From the IMG/VR virus record IMGVR_UViG_3300035183_000407, positions 1 through 22,251 of that record: a stretch of 22,251 nucleotides of DNA; one strand, given 5' to 3'. The translations under genes and the position numbers were made by a program. Origin of the DNA: a virus. Under the pieces are notes generated by a model, which saw only the letters and a program-made list of their open reading frames with translations, made no database searches and was not told where the DNA came from. Below, piece by piece: positions 6,269 through 13,327 of this stretch; within the stretch, counting starts at the first letter, position 1, and each line of letters opens with the position of its first letter.

Positions 6269-8302
6269 TTAGCGGGCCGCGCGGCGTTGTCGATACTGTT
6301 CCGCGAAGCTGATTTTGCGTGGCTGGCTGGTCTGGTCTTGGCCGGTGGCCTGGGCAACTACGGTTGCGAGTACCAGGGCGTCGAGGAGGTGGTTTTGTCG
6401 GTTTGGCAGTGGCTGCCAGTCGGTCCAGCGGGTTTGTCCGCGGGTGGCGGTGATGGGTTGTTCTGCGGTGAGGTGGTCGGCTAGTGTGGCGTGGTCGGCG
6501 GGGTTGTCTCCTGGTAGGGCGTAGCCGGCGGAGGGGTCTAGTCGGAGGCGGTCGTGTATGTAGGTCTTGGTGTGGCTTGGGTCGTGCAACAGGGTCCACG
6601 TGGGGCGGTGGGTGTAGCGGGTGATTCTCCATCCGGGGCCGGTGCGGTCTCCGGGCCTGGGCGCTAGGGGTAGGGTGCGGTGGCTAGCGGATCGGCCATG
6701 TGCGGGCCAGAGTAGGTCGCGCCGGGGGTGGGTGGCAATCAGGGTGTAGATGGCGTCGGTGAGTTCGTGCCAGTTGGCGTCGATTGCTAGGGCTTTCGGC
6801 TCGATGGTGTTGGGGGAGGCGTGTATTGGGTAGGGTCGGAGTAGGTGGGTCAATAGGTCGCGTAGGGCGGCGATGGCGGCGGTGTGGGCGGGGCCGGGGT
6901 AGCGGGTGGCGATAGGTACGGCGGGCTGGCGGTCGTCCCATTGCGGGGTGGGTTGGGGGGGCCAGGGGCCATAGTCGATGATGTATGGGGTGCCGTGTGC
7001 CCAGGCGAGAATGGCGTAGTAGTGTAGGTGTGCGCCGGTGTCTATGCCTATCGTCACGGCGTGGGTGTCTGGTGGGCAGGTGGCGCGGGGTAGGTGCGAT
7101 AGTCGGGCGGTGATAGCGCGGGGGGTGGCGATTTGGGCGGCGTTGTCTGGTCGGGCGGGTTGTAGCTGGTATTCGGCGGCGAAAGCAGCGGGGCCTAGGT
7201 CGTCGAGGAGGTCCATCGCGTACTGGATGGCGGATAGTTGGTCGGGGCTATGTAGGTGTGGCCATGTGGGGTCTGCTCCGGCGTCCATTTGCTGCTGGTG
7301 CGTGCGGTAATAGTCCGTCGCCAGGTCTGTGCCGTGGGTGTGGTCGTGTGCGCGCAGGGCGCGGTACTGGTCCCATAGGTCGGTGCGGGTGGGTAGGGAT
7401 CGTAGCAGGGGGATGCGTATGCGGTGCCAGTGGGGGTGTCGCTCGGGGTCGAGGTATCGTTCGGCTAGGTCGTCGGGTGCGATGGGGGTCGCGGTCATTA
7501 GGATCGCTAGGGGTTTAGTGGGGCTAGCTAGTCCAGCGATGGCTTGTTGCAAGAGTTGTTCGCGGCGGTCTGTCTGTCGTGGGGAGTGTGCGGAGGCGTC
7601 GGTTTGGGGGTCGTCTAGGAGGATTAGGTCGGGGCGGATGGTGCGTCCGTCGGGTAGGCGGGCGGCTTGGCCGCGGATGGCTCCTGTTAGGCCGGCGGTG
7701 CGGATGATGGCGGCATAGGCGGGGCCGGGTATGGCGGGGAGTCGTAGCATGTGGCGGGTCCAGCGTAGGTGTGTGGGTTGGCCGTGGTAGGTCTGGCCAG
7801 GGCAGCGATGGGCGATGCCGTCGGTGGCGCGGATGGGGTGGCATACTTCTGGCCAGTCGGCGGCTAGTAGTTCGTTTGTCGCGAGTTCGTCGCGGATTCG
7901 GGCGGCTAGGTCTTCGGCCATGCGTGCGGTGGCGGCGACGAGGAGGGCATATCGGCGATGGCCGTGCAGTATTGCCCACAGGGTGGCGGCTAGGGCGAGT
8001 GTGGTTTTGCCGTAGCCGCGGGGCATAGCTAAGAGGGTTTGTCCGCTGGAGAGTATGCAGTGTTGCATGGCGGCCAGCGCGGAGCGGTGCGCGTCCGCGA
8101 AGGGCAGGTAGAAGGTGCGGGGTAGGTACGTGGTGCAGAACGTGGCCAGGTCGTGCTTGGTACGTGCGCGGCGCTCGGTGTCGGCTATGGGCGGTATGGG
8201 GGCGATGTCTCGGCCGGCGGCTGAGAGTAGGCGTTGGCGCTCGGCGGCGGCCGTACGGTGGCGCTCGTAGGCGTTAGAGTTGGGCGATGGTCTGGTGGGC
8301 AA
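6269..8302 (-). CDS. terL: Terminase large subunit
   Basis: This 677-aa packaging motor has an N-terminal ATPase and a C-terminal RNase H-fold nuclease. I see a Walker A motif, MPRGYGKTT (residues 93-101), a Walker B, DLILLDDPQTD (225-235), and a coupling motif, ILMTATP (about 267-273). The nuclease begins with IGIDTG (D421) and continues with AIDAN in the 500s. It ends with a NHLLDALVLA motif near residue 645 that supplies another acidic residue. No ATG lies near the front; the frame opens at a TTG (8302) overlapping the small subunit by 29 nt, and the first Met is too close to Walker A. It cuts and packages genome concatemers into the prohead with the portal. Confidence 0.92.
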   Translation of the reverse strand: MPTRPSPNSNAYERHRTAAAERQRLLSAAGRDIAPIPPIADTERRARTKHDLATFCTTYLPRTFYLPFADAHRSALAAMQHCILSSGQTLLAMPRGYGKTTLALAATLWAILHGHRRYALLVAATARMAEDLAARIRDELATNELLAADWPEVCHPIRATDGIAHRCPGQTYHGQPTHLRWTRHMLRLPAIPGPAYAAIIRTAGLTGAIRGQAARLPDGRTIRPDLILLDDPQTDASAHSPRQTDRREQLLQQAIAGLASPTKPLAILMTATPIAPDDLAERYLDPERHPHWHRIRIPLLRSLPTRTDLWDQYRALRAHDHTHGTDLATDYYRTHQQQMDAGADPTWPHLHSPDQLSAIQYAMDLLDDLGPAAFAAEYQLQPARPDNAAQIATPRAITARLSHLPRATCPPDTHAVTIGIDTGAHLHYYAILAWAHGTPYIIDYGPWPPQPTPQWDDRQPAVPIATRYPGPAHTAAIAALRDLLTHLLRPYPIHASPNTIEPKALAIDANWHELTDAIYTLIATHPRRDLLWPAHGRSASHRTLPLAPRPGDRTGPGWRITRYTHRPTWTLLHDPSHTKTYIHDRLRLDPSAGYALPGDNPADHATLADHLTAEQPITATRGQTRWTDWQPLPNRQNHLLDALVLATVVAQATGQDQTSQPRKISFAEQYRQRRAAR

Positions 8303-8729
8303 GGCGTGCGAGCTCGTCTAAGGGTGCTTTTGCCAGGTCCAGGGTGGGATAGCGCGGGGCCAGTGCTGCTAGTAGCAGGTCGCGGGCGCGGGCGGCGGTT
8401 GGGTCGTGTTGGTCGGTGGTGGGCTGTGGGCGTAGGTGGTCTAGTTGTAGCAGGCGGTGCATTTCTTTTTGCGCTGCGAGGGCTACTTTTAAGTCTTGTG
8501 TGGAAAGGGCGCGGCGGAAGAGCTCTCGGAGTCTCCGGATTGCTAGTCCTAGCTCGTGTCGTAGGTCATAGTCGGCGGCGGCCGTGATGCGTCGGCGTGC
8601 CGTGGTTATCAGGGTGTCGATTCGGTCGGCGGGTAGCTGTAGCTGTTCGGCTTGGGTCCGTAGTTGGTCGGGCGTATATCCGGCGATTAGCAGCAGGATG
8701 GTGCGGTCCAGGGCGGGGTCATCCGGCAT
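8274..8729 (-). CDS. terS: Terminase small subunit-like protein
   Basis: This 151-aa, mostly helical protein directly precedes the large terminase. The N-terminal part (IAGYTPDQLRTQAEQL...DTLITTARRRI) could be a helix-turn-helix DNA-recognition region. The middle 'ELGLAIRRLRELFRRALSTQDLKVALAAQKEMHRLLQLD' stretch (short form: RRLRELFRRA then DLKVALAAQKEMHRLL) closely follows the oligomerisation helices seen in small terminases. It would recognise the packaging start site and stimulate the large subunit. It overlaps the upstream PLD-like gene by 11 nt. Position and helix pattern support the call. Confidence 0.75.
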   Translation of the reverse strand: MPDDPALDRTILLLIAGYTPDQLRTQAEQLQLPADRIDTLITTARRRITAAADYDLRHELGLAIRRLRELFRRALSTQDLKVALAAQKEMHRLLQLDHLRPQPTTDQHDPTAARARDLLLAALAPRYPTLDLAKAPLDELARLAHQTIAQL

Positions 8730-9816
8730 AGGCTACGCAGAGTGTGACAGCTAGGGGCGCTTGGGTCTGGGCGAGTTGTACCAGGTGTTGCATGGTGGTG
8801 CGTATGTGTTGGCCGTCTCCTACTTCGTCGGCGATTAGGATTATGTGTCGCGTATGGGGGGATGGGCGGGCTTGGTCGGCGGGGATGGGTTCTGGTAGGT
8901 GTAGGGTAGTGGCTATGTGGCGGGCCAGGTAGGGGCTGGCGTTAGGTCGGTCGTCGTCTGCGCGGTCTGATAGGTAGTAGAGGTGGGCGGCCGTCGGGTC
9001 TAGGTCGGGGGCCAGGTCTCGTAATAGGTACAGCATGTGGGCGGCGTAGCGTGGTGTCTCGTGCTGGGTGAGGGGTAATCCGCAGCGGTAGGCGCGGAAG
9101 GTGCGTGCGCGCATGGCGGTGGTGCAGCTGGCAACGTTGGGGCCGGCGCGGCGGTGGTAAAAGCGGCCGGTGGGGCTAACGGTGGCTTGGGCGTTGGCCA
9201 GGTCGTCGATCCATGTGCGGTGGAAGTCGTAGAGGGCGGGGTCGTTGGTGATGGTGTATTGTTCAATTCGCGGGTTGCTGTTTAGGTTGGCGCTGGTCTC
9301 GATTGCTAGTGCGGCGTCGTGGGTGCGAAGCAGGGTTACTTTGGCGTGGGAGCGGGCGAGGCGTATGCGTTGGTTTCGTTTCGCCAGGGCGGCGCGGAGG
9401 TGGGCATAGGTGCTGGCGTCGCGGCGGGCAAAGTAGGTTCCGGTGATGAGGGTTATGCCGCGTAGGGTGGTGGAGTCAAGCAGGGCTATGATTTCGTCCG
9501 CGTTGCGGCGCGATATGGTCCACGTGGCGGCATGGCATAGGGCGGGGCCGGTCCAGTGGTCGATGATGGTTGGCACTATGTCCCAGGCGTCCCAGGTGGC
9601 GTCGGATTGGATATGCAAGGTCTCTCCTGGTCGGAGTGGGGGGCCTAGTACGCGGGCCAGGTGGTCGCGGGCGGTGATGCGTAGTAGTCGGCGGTTGGTG
9701 GCGGTGCGTCGGTGGGTGCGTGCGGGCGGTATATGGTCGGTCTCCTGGTCGTCGATTAGTTCGGGGAGGTGCGGTATGTCGGGCAGGTCGGGTATGTCGG
9801 GCAGGTCGGTGGTCAT
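8719..9816 (-). CDS. Phospholipase D-like protein with probable phosphoribosyltransferase tail
   Basis: This 365-aa protein is of unknown role, upstream of the terminase genes. Residues 60-200 look like one phospholipase D-superfamily half: SHAKVTLL (H157, K159 of an HxK motif) followed by ETSANLNSNPRIEQY (173-187), which resembles the 'GSaNl...E' strand of HKD nucleases and DNA-binding proteins. Residues about 255-365 look like a ComF-type phosphoribosyltransferase, with RPNASPYLARHIA and then ILIADEVGDGQHI (326-338), resembling the PRPP-binding loop. The fusion is inferred from motifs only. The N-terminus contains a duplicated DLPDIP encoded by an 18-bp tandem repeat. The start overlaps the methylase stop by 4 nt. 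The PLD domain may act on DNA ends; the transferase substrate is unknown. Confidence 0.7.
   Translation of the reverse strand: MTTDLPDIPDLPDIPHLPELIDDQETDHIPPARTHRRTATNRRLLRITARDHLARVLGPPLRPGETLHIQSDATWDAWDIVPTIIDHWTGPALCHAATWTISRRNADEIIALLDSTTLRGITLITGTYFARRDASTYAHLRAALAKRNQRIRLARSHAKVTLLRTHDAALAIETSANLNSNPRIEQYTITNDPALYDFHRTWIDDLANAQATVSPTGRFYHRRAGPNVASCTTAMRARTFRAYRCGLPLTQHETPRYAAHMLYLLRDLAPDLDPTAAHLYYLSDRADDDRPNASPYLARHIATTLHLPEPIPADQARPSPHTRHIILIADEVGDGQHIRTTMQHLVQLAQTQAPLAVTLCVAYAG
9773..9808 (-). repeat. 18-bp perfect tandem duplication in PLD-like gene
   Basis: Two identical 18-bp units (9773-9790 and 9791-9808) encode the hexapeptide DLPDIP twice near the N-terminus of the PLD-like protein. 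The unit is a multiple of three, so it preserves the reading frame. It looks like a recent slippage duplication. Confidence 0.9.
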
Positions 9817-10814
9817 TGGGCGGGTCGGTAGTAGATGTGCTCGGTACGGCGGATAACGGTTTGGTCTCCGCGGAGTGTGCTTGTTAGGGTGCGGGATTCG
9901 CTGGCGTATCCTGCTTTGTCTAGTCGTGCTAGTGCGGGGTGGTCGTAGGTGGTCAGTATTACCGCGCCGCGTAGTTGGGTGAGTAGGGTTATCAGGCGTT
10001 CGTAGTGGCGGTTGGAGAATTGGTGGCGGTAGATGTCTTTCACGCGGGTTGGGTAGGGCGGGTCGACGAAGTGTATGGTGCGGCGTCCGTCCCAGTGTTT
10101 GAGGAAGGCTAGGGCGTCGGTGCAGTCGATGTAGGCGTTGCGTAGGCGTTGGTGGTAGGGTGTCAGGTCTGTTGGCAGTTGTTTGGGTCTGCGGGGGTTG
10201 TAGGTTGGGGTGCTTAGTTTTGTGCGGAAGGCGAGGTTGTAGAAGGTGATGGTTGCCCAGGCGATGTCGAGGGGGGTCGCGGGGATGCGCTGCTGGGTGA
10301 TTAGGTGGGCTAGTCGGAAGTGTTTAGGTGTGATGGGGGTGTTTTGGAGTCGGTGTTGGAGTTGTTGGCAGGCTATGGGGTCGGCCAGGATGGTGTAGGT
10401 GGTGGTTAGGTGGTGGTCCAGGTCATTTAGGGCTTCGATGGGGTGCGGTGGTTTTCTCCAGTAGACGGCGAGGGCTCCGGCGTAGGCTTCGGTGTAGGTA
10501 GTGGCTTTCGGGGCTATTTGCTCGAGTAGGGCTATTATTCGGGGTGCTGTCCGCCATTTGCTGCCGGTGTAGCGTATCAGCATACGGCGTGGGCCGTCGC
10601 TGGAAACAAAGTCGGACGATTCGCGCGGGTCTTCGGGTTGGGGCGGCGGGCCTGGGGTGGCGGGGAAGTACCTATCGGGTCCCAGCGACATGTCGCCGTG
10701 TGGTGCGTGGTTCTGGGTGTTTGTTGGGGTTGGCCGTGCGTCGGCGTGCGGCGACATGTCGTTGTATGGCGCGGTAGGCAGCGGATCGGGTGCGGTATCG
10801 GCGGGGTAGTCCAT
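9813..10814 (-). CDS. DNA adenine methylase, D12 class (Dam-like)
   Basis: This protein would transfer a methyl group from SAM to N6 of adenine in DNA. The conserved domain begins at residue 78 (ATG 10583) with MLIRYTGSKWR, the usual N-terminus of this family. Motif I follows as TEAYAGALAV (108-117), then an ALNDLD acidic segment (128-133) and the catalytic DPPY at 251-254. The longer frame from 10814 adds a 77-residue P/T-rich, low-complexity extension and overlaps the upstream gene by 143 nt. GGAG precedes 10814 by 10 nt, so the long form is possible, but the short form is the normal family length. The target site cannot be read from sequence; the protein may protect phage DNA from host restriction. 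Confidence 0.88.
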   Translation of the reverse strand: MDYPADTAPDPLPTAPYNDMSPHADARPTPTNTQNHAPHGDMSLGPDRYFPATPGPPPQPEDPRESSDFVSSDGPRRMLIRYTGSKWRTAPRIIALLEQIAPKATTYTEAYAGALAVYWRKPPHPIEALNDLDHHLTTTYTILADPIACQQLQHRLQNTPITPKHFRLAHLITQQRIPATPLDIAWATITFYNLAFRTKLSTPTYNPRRPKQLPTDLTPYHQRLRNAYIDCTDALAFLKHWDGRRTIHFVDPPYPTRVKDIYRHQFSNRHYERLITLLTQLRGAVILTTYDHPALARLDKAGYASESRTLTSTLRGDQTVIRRTEHIYYRPAQ

Positions 10815-10944
10815 CGGGGCGTCTCTCCAGGGCGAGCCAGCGTCCGTCGGGGGTGCGATACAGGGCGTAGTATATCGTGGCGAGTCCGTGGGCGGCAGAG
10901 CGTCCTATGGCGTAGGTCTGCGCTATTGGGGTGCGTCTGTACAT
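10672..10944 (-). CDS. Small protein of unknown function
   Basis: This 90-aa protein starts inside the end of the replication gene (22-nt overlap), and its 3' third overlaps the long form of the methylase gene. The core 'YALYRTPDGRWLALERRPDGLPRRYRTRSAAYRAIQRH' (short form: YRTPDGRW, then RTRSAAYRAI) reads as a three-stranded sheet followed by a helix, a layout common in small phage 'GxW...AA..A' proteins that mimic integrase arm-binding domains. The C-terminus is basic and unstructured-looking. I do not recognise a named family. Its position in the replication/modification cluster suggests DNA binding. Confidence 0.55.
   Translation of the reverse strand: MYRRTPIAQTYAIGRSAAHGLATIYYALYRTPDGRWLALERRPDGLPRRYRTRSAAYRAIQRHVAARRRTANPNKHPEPRTTRRHVAGTR
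10685..10761. repeat. Two CGACATGTCG palindromes 66 bp apart
   Basis: The 10-bp palindrome CGACATGTCG occurs at 10686-10695 (extended to GCGACATGTCGC) and 10752-10761. Both lie in the zone where the small gene and the long methylase frame overlap. The 66-bp spacing keeps them in the same frame, giving D-M-S twice in one frame and R-H-V-A twice in the other. They could be binding sites or a coding duplication. Confidence 0.6.
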
Positions 10945-11783
10945 TGGAGTATATCCGGTAGTATTAGCTGGGTGTATCGTGCGCCGTGCGGCAGTAGGTG
11001 CAGTACGTGGTGGTGTCTATGGTGCGTGAGTGCCCATACCAGGTATCCAACGGGGTTGTGCGGTCTGCGGTGCTTGGGCGCGCGGGTGGCGTAGTAGCAG
11101 TGGGTTATTGTCAGGGCTAGGCCTGCGGCCGTGGGTTGCGTGGGTGGTGGTAGGGGGCTGGCGATGGCGCGGCGGTACCAGGTGGCGATGAGGCGCGGGG
11201 TCTCGATGGTGCGTTTGTCCAGGGCGTCCCATATCGGGCCTACTAGCGGTGTGCTAGGCGGTATGGGCGTGTGTGCGAGTGGTGCGATCGCGGGGTGTGA
11301 GTAGATTTCGGCGTTGTGGCCGTTACTGTTTCCGTATCCGTTTCCGTCTCCGTTACTGGTTTTATTAGTTAGATCAGTATTTACAGTAACGGGTACGGAT
11401 ACAGTAACAGTATTATTGCAATTGGCGTGCCAGTCTGAAAATAGCGTAAGTTGTTGATTGTCGGTTGGTTGGGTGGTTCGTCGGTGGCGCAAGAGTTTGC
11501 GCGGCCGCGCAACATTTTGCGCCGCCGCGCAAGATGTTGCGCCGTCGCGCAATGGCATGGCACAAGTCGGGGGGGTGGCGTCGAGTAGCTGGGCTAGGGC
11601 GTGGTGGCCGTCTGGGGTCAGCGTCCAGGCGGTGTAGCGTGGGCCGGGGGCCGCTAGTCCAGCGTCTGCGAGTCGGCGCAGGCGGTGTTGTGCCGTGCGT
11701 AGTGGTATGGCTAGGCGGTCGGCCAGGTCTTTGGCCGTGCATGGGGCTATCCGGCGTAGTGTGGCCAGGGTGAGTAGGTCCAT
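10923..11783 (-). CDS. Winged-helix replication initiator with embedded origin (lambda O-like arrangement)
   Basis: This 286-aa protein is the first gene after promoter Pa. Residues 1-65 form a winged helix-turn-helix (LTLATLRRIAPCTAKDLADR, then LRTAQHRLRRLADAGL, then a TAWTLTPDG wing). Residues 85-165 are a low-complexity linker (N/G/T/S-rich) encoded by the iterons and the A/T-rich stretch. Residues 180-286 form a separate helical domain (RLIATWYRRAIASPL...NPVGYLVWALTHH) that might contact a helicase or loader. Linker DNA built of iterons plus an unwinding region is the lambda O/ori layout. No polymerase or helicase gene is present, so host enzymes would be recruited. GGAG precedes the start by 8 nt. 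The N-terminal domain alone could also be an ordinary regulator, so initiator is an inference. Confidence 0.65.
   Translation of the reverse strand: MDLLTLATLRRIAPCTAKDLADRLAIPLRTAQHRLRRLADAGLAAPGPRYTAWTLTPDGHHALAQLLDATPPTCAMPLRDGATSCAAAQNVARPRKLLRHRRTTQPTDNQQLTLFSDWHANCNNTVTVSVPVTVNTDLTNKTSNGDGNGYGNSNGHNAEIYSHPAIAPLAHTPIPPSTPLVGPIWDALDKRTIETPRLIATWYRRAIASPLPPPTQPTAAGLALTITHCYYATRAPKHRRPHNPVGYLVWALTHHRHHHVLHLLPHGARYTQLILPDILQCTDAPQ
11322..11408. repeat. Inverted GTTACTG repeats around an A/T-rich stretch
   Basis: The heptamer GTTACTG occurs at 11322-11328 and 11352-11358. Its complement CAGTAAC occurs at 11384-11390 and 11402-11408. The pairs flank an A/T-rich centre (about 11359-11383) unusual in this GC-rich genome. 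The arms also contain TCCGTA/TACGGA hexamers, so a long imperfect hairpin is possible. It encodes the N/G-rich linker of the replication protein and would suit a DNA-unwinding element beside the iterons. Confidence 0.7.
11477..11552. repeat. Palindromic iterons, 20-bp period, inside replication gene
   Basis: Three 16-bp palindromes of the form TTGCGC-NG-NCGCGCAA start at 11497, 11517 and 11537, exactly 20 bp apart. The first is a perfect palindrome (TTGCGCGGCCGCGCAA). A degenerate fourth copy (11 of 16 bases) sits one period earlier at 11477-11492. Twenty is not a multiple of three, so each copy is translated in a different frame; the conservation is therefore at DNA level. About two helical turns per copy puts all sites on one face, as in replication-origin iterons. 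Confidence 0.85.
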
Positions 11784-11814
11784 GTGTGTGTCTCCGTGGT
11801 GTTAGTGTTGGGGC

Positions 11815-11844
11815 AGTATATCAGAGCGATATAATGCATGTCAA
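11815..11844 (-). promoter_or_regulatory. Promoter Pa with 17-bp palindromic operator
   Basis: A perfect -35 TTGACA (11844-11839) and a -10 TATACT (11820-11815) are separated by 18 bp, reading into the replication gene. The palindrome TATATC-AGAGC-GATATA (11817-11833) covers the -10 and spacer. The TGA within TTGACA is the stop codon of the integrase. This promoter probably drives the long replication-packaging-structural operon. Confidence 0.85.
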
Positions 11845-12665
11845 GAGTAGATGCGCAGGCGCGGGGGCAACGGTACGGGTGGTGGGGCGGGTGGTGGTGC
11901 GAGTAGTCGGGGGTCGATGTAGTGGGCGTAGGTGGTCCGTGGGTCGGCGTGGCCGGCGAGTCGGGCGGCGGCTATCGGGTCCGTGTTGGCCAGGGCGGTG
12001 ATAGCAGAGCGTCGGAGTCTGTGCCAGAGTTGGCGGGGCGTGCGTGGTGGGTCTATGCCAGCGGTGGCCAGTAGTCGGCGTAGGGCGCGGTGTATCGTGT
12101 TGGGTCTCCTGGGGGCCGGCCAGATGGTGGCGGCGTCTCGTGGTAGTGCGTCCAGGCGGTCGGCCAGGTCGTCGGGCAGTCTCCACAGTTGGTATCGGCG
12201 GGCTTTGGTCGTCGTGGCCGGTGCGAGTAGGTGGGGCCTTTGCCAGGCGGTCCAGGGTAGAGCCAGTAGTGTGCCGATGCGGGCTGCCGTGTAGTAGGCC
12301 GTGGCGATGAGGGTGGTCCAGTAGGCGGCCGGGTCAGTGGTCCAGTAGGTCCGCGGCGGGAAGTGGGCGGCCGCGTGTAGTATGCGGGCTACGTCGTCGG
12401 GGGTCCAGGCGGTCGGTGCGTCTAGCGTCTGGCGTATGCGTGGGGCGGTCCAGGGTATTTCGGCGTGTCGGGCCAGGGCGGCTAGTATGCGGGCGTGGGT
12501 CGCTATGGTGGCGGGGCGTAGGTGGGCAATGGTGCCTAGGTAGTGGTCCAGGTCGGCGGGGGTGGGGTCGGGGGGCAGTCGTCGGGCTATGGTGAGGATG
12601 CGGGTCCGCGCTCGGGGCGACAGTGTAGGGCGTCGTGCCAGGTAGGCGGTGGCGTGTTCCATCAT
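11841..12665 (-). CDS. int: Tyrosine recombinase / phage integrase
   Basis: This 274-aa site-specific recombinase would join phage and host attachment sites. Residues 1-80 form the N-terminal SAM-like core-binding domain. The catalytic domain shows Arg I in YYTAARIGTLLALPW (R129), a strand Lys (K154 in TTTKARRYQL), H-x-x-R (H215, R218 in LWHRLRRSA) and GHADPRTTYAHY (from G238), which contains the nucleophile, Tyr 246 or 249. All catalytic elements are present, so it is probably active. The protein is short, without an extended arm-binding domain. The C-terminus is proline-rich. No clear tRNA-derived core site was found nearby. It has its own promoter (Pe) and indicates a temperate lifestyle. 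Confidence 0.93.
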   Translation of the reverse strand: MMEHATAYLARRPTLSPRARTRILTIARRLPPDPTPADLDHYLGTIAHLRPATIATHARILAALARHAEIPWTAPRIRQTLDAPTAWTPDDVARILHAAAHFPPRTYWTTDPAAYWTTLIATAYYTAARIGTLLALPWTAWQRPHLLAPATTTKARRYQLWRLPDDLADRLDALPRDAATIWPAPRRPNTIHRALRRLLATAGIDPPRTPRQLWHRLRRSAITALANTDPIAAARLAGHADPRTTYAHYIDPRLLAPPPAPPPVPLPPRLRIYS

Positions 12666-12700
12666 GGCCGGGCCTTTGCCTAGGGTGTCGATGGGTGCGC

Positions 12701-12729
12701 AGTATATCCGGGGGGCGTAGGCCGGTCAA
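12701..12729 (-). promoter_or_regulatory. int: Promoter Pe for integrase
   Basis: TTGACC (12729-12724), a 17-bp spacer and TATACT (12706-12701) read into the integrase start at 12665. Only a half operator (TATATC, 12703-12708) overlaps the -10 and there is no matching arm, so this promoter may escape the shared repressor. Confidence 0.75.
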
Positions 12730-12732
12730 GCG

Positions 12733-12766
12733 CAAGAGAAAAGGCCGCGGCTTCCGTGCCGCGGCC
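12733..12766 (-). terminator. Rho-independent terminator of the 12789-13193 gene
   Basis: A 9-bp perfect GC stem (12743-12751 with 12758-12766) with a 6-nt loop is followed on the minus strand by TTTTCTCTTG. It lies 22 bp after the stop of the upstream gene and directly before the integrase -35, separating the two transcription units. Confidence 0.88.
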
Positions 12767-12788
12767 GGCTTCCGTGTGTCGCTAACGA

Positions 12789-13193
12789 TTAGCGGCGCGG
12801 GTCGGGCAATTTTATCGTGTCTGATGTGGTGATTGAGATGAGGAGGTGGCCGTCTGCTGTCCGACGAAAATCAAGCGAGCGAAGGGGCTTTTCGGCGGAC
12901 GTGTCGACGAGGTAGACGGCTTCGATCCGTCCCCCGCGCTCGTGTTGCGCGAGCAGTTCGCCGTTGGCGACAGGCTCGGTGATTTCTTCGTTTCTGGTGC
13001 GGTACGACAGGTGGGGCAGTCGGCGCTTGGACAAGTAGCGCCATTCCCCGTCGCGCCATACCATGCGATGCGTCTCGTGCCCCGTCTTTAGGCTGGTCGA
13101 ATAGTGGCGCCATGAGGCGCGCACTTCGACGCAGTCTTGGGGGTCGATGGGTTGCTGGCCGAGGGCGATCTTTTGGGCGATTGTTAATTCCAT
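12789..13193 (-). CDS. Moron-encoded protein of unknown function
   Basis: This 134-aa protein belongs to no family I recognise. It has a helical N-terminus (MELTIAQKIALGQQP), a central charged section with paired Trp/Arg (RMVWRDGEWRYLSKRR) and a beta-rich C-terminal half (RIEAVYLVDT, then HLLISITT). There is no signal peptide or membrane segment. AGGAG sits 6 nt before the ATG. It stands alone between a consensus promoter and a strong terminator. Its base use differs from the neighbours: a sample line (12901-12960) has G and C nearly equal on the + strand (21 and 19 of 60), versus 29 and 12 in a tail-gene line (841-900). It uses more E, K and V. These are signs of recent acquisition; defence, counter-defence or exclusion roles are typical of morons but unproven here. 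Confidence 0.8.
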   Translation of the reverse strand: MELTIAQKIALGQQPIDPQDCVEVRASWRHYSTSLKTGHETHRMVWRDGEWRYLSKRRLPHLSYRTRNEEITEPVANGELLAQHERGGRIEAVYLVDTSAEKPLRSLDFRRTADGHLLISITTSDTIKLPDPRR

Positions 13194-13200
13194 ATCGCGC

Positions 13201-13252
13201 TCCTTTTTCTCTCCGGCCGTTTCTTCGGTGGCCGGTCAACCGCGCGCGGTTG
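13201..13252 (-). promoter_or_regulatory. Structured 5' leader of the moron gene
   Basis: Between Pb and the moron start the leader holds a perfect 16-bp palindrome, CAACCGCGCGCGGTTG (13237-13252), and a CCGGCC...GGCCGG hairpin (about 13213-13235). The hairpin ends just before the A-rich AGGAG ribosome site. These could hide or expose the ribosome site, or stabilise the message. I see no known riboswitch family. Confidence 0.5.
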
Positions 13253-13289
13253 TCGGGGCCGCGCGTCCCCTAACGTTCATTCTGTCTGT

Positions 13290-13317
13290 ATTATATCAGA
13301 TCGACATAAGGTGTCAA
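13290..13317 (-). promoter_or_regulatory. Promoter Pb with operator, for the moron gene
   Basis: Perfect hexamers TTGACA (13317-13312) and TATAAT (13295-13290) are separated by 16 bp. The sequence TATATC-AGATC-GACATA (13292-13308) is a one-mismatch copy of the operator found at Pa and Pd. The start of transcription should fall near 13283. Confidence 0.85.
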
Positions 13318-13327
13318 GGGCTTGAGC

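Noticed and set aside
12743-12766. Bidirectional terminator
   Set aside because: There is no T-tract on the + side, and no + strand gene ends here.
12666-12788. Attachment site next to the integrase
   Set aside because: Only a promoter and a terminator can be supported; no tRNA-like or core repeat is visible without a host sequence.
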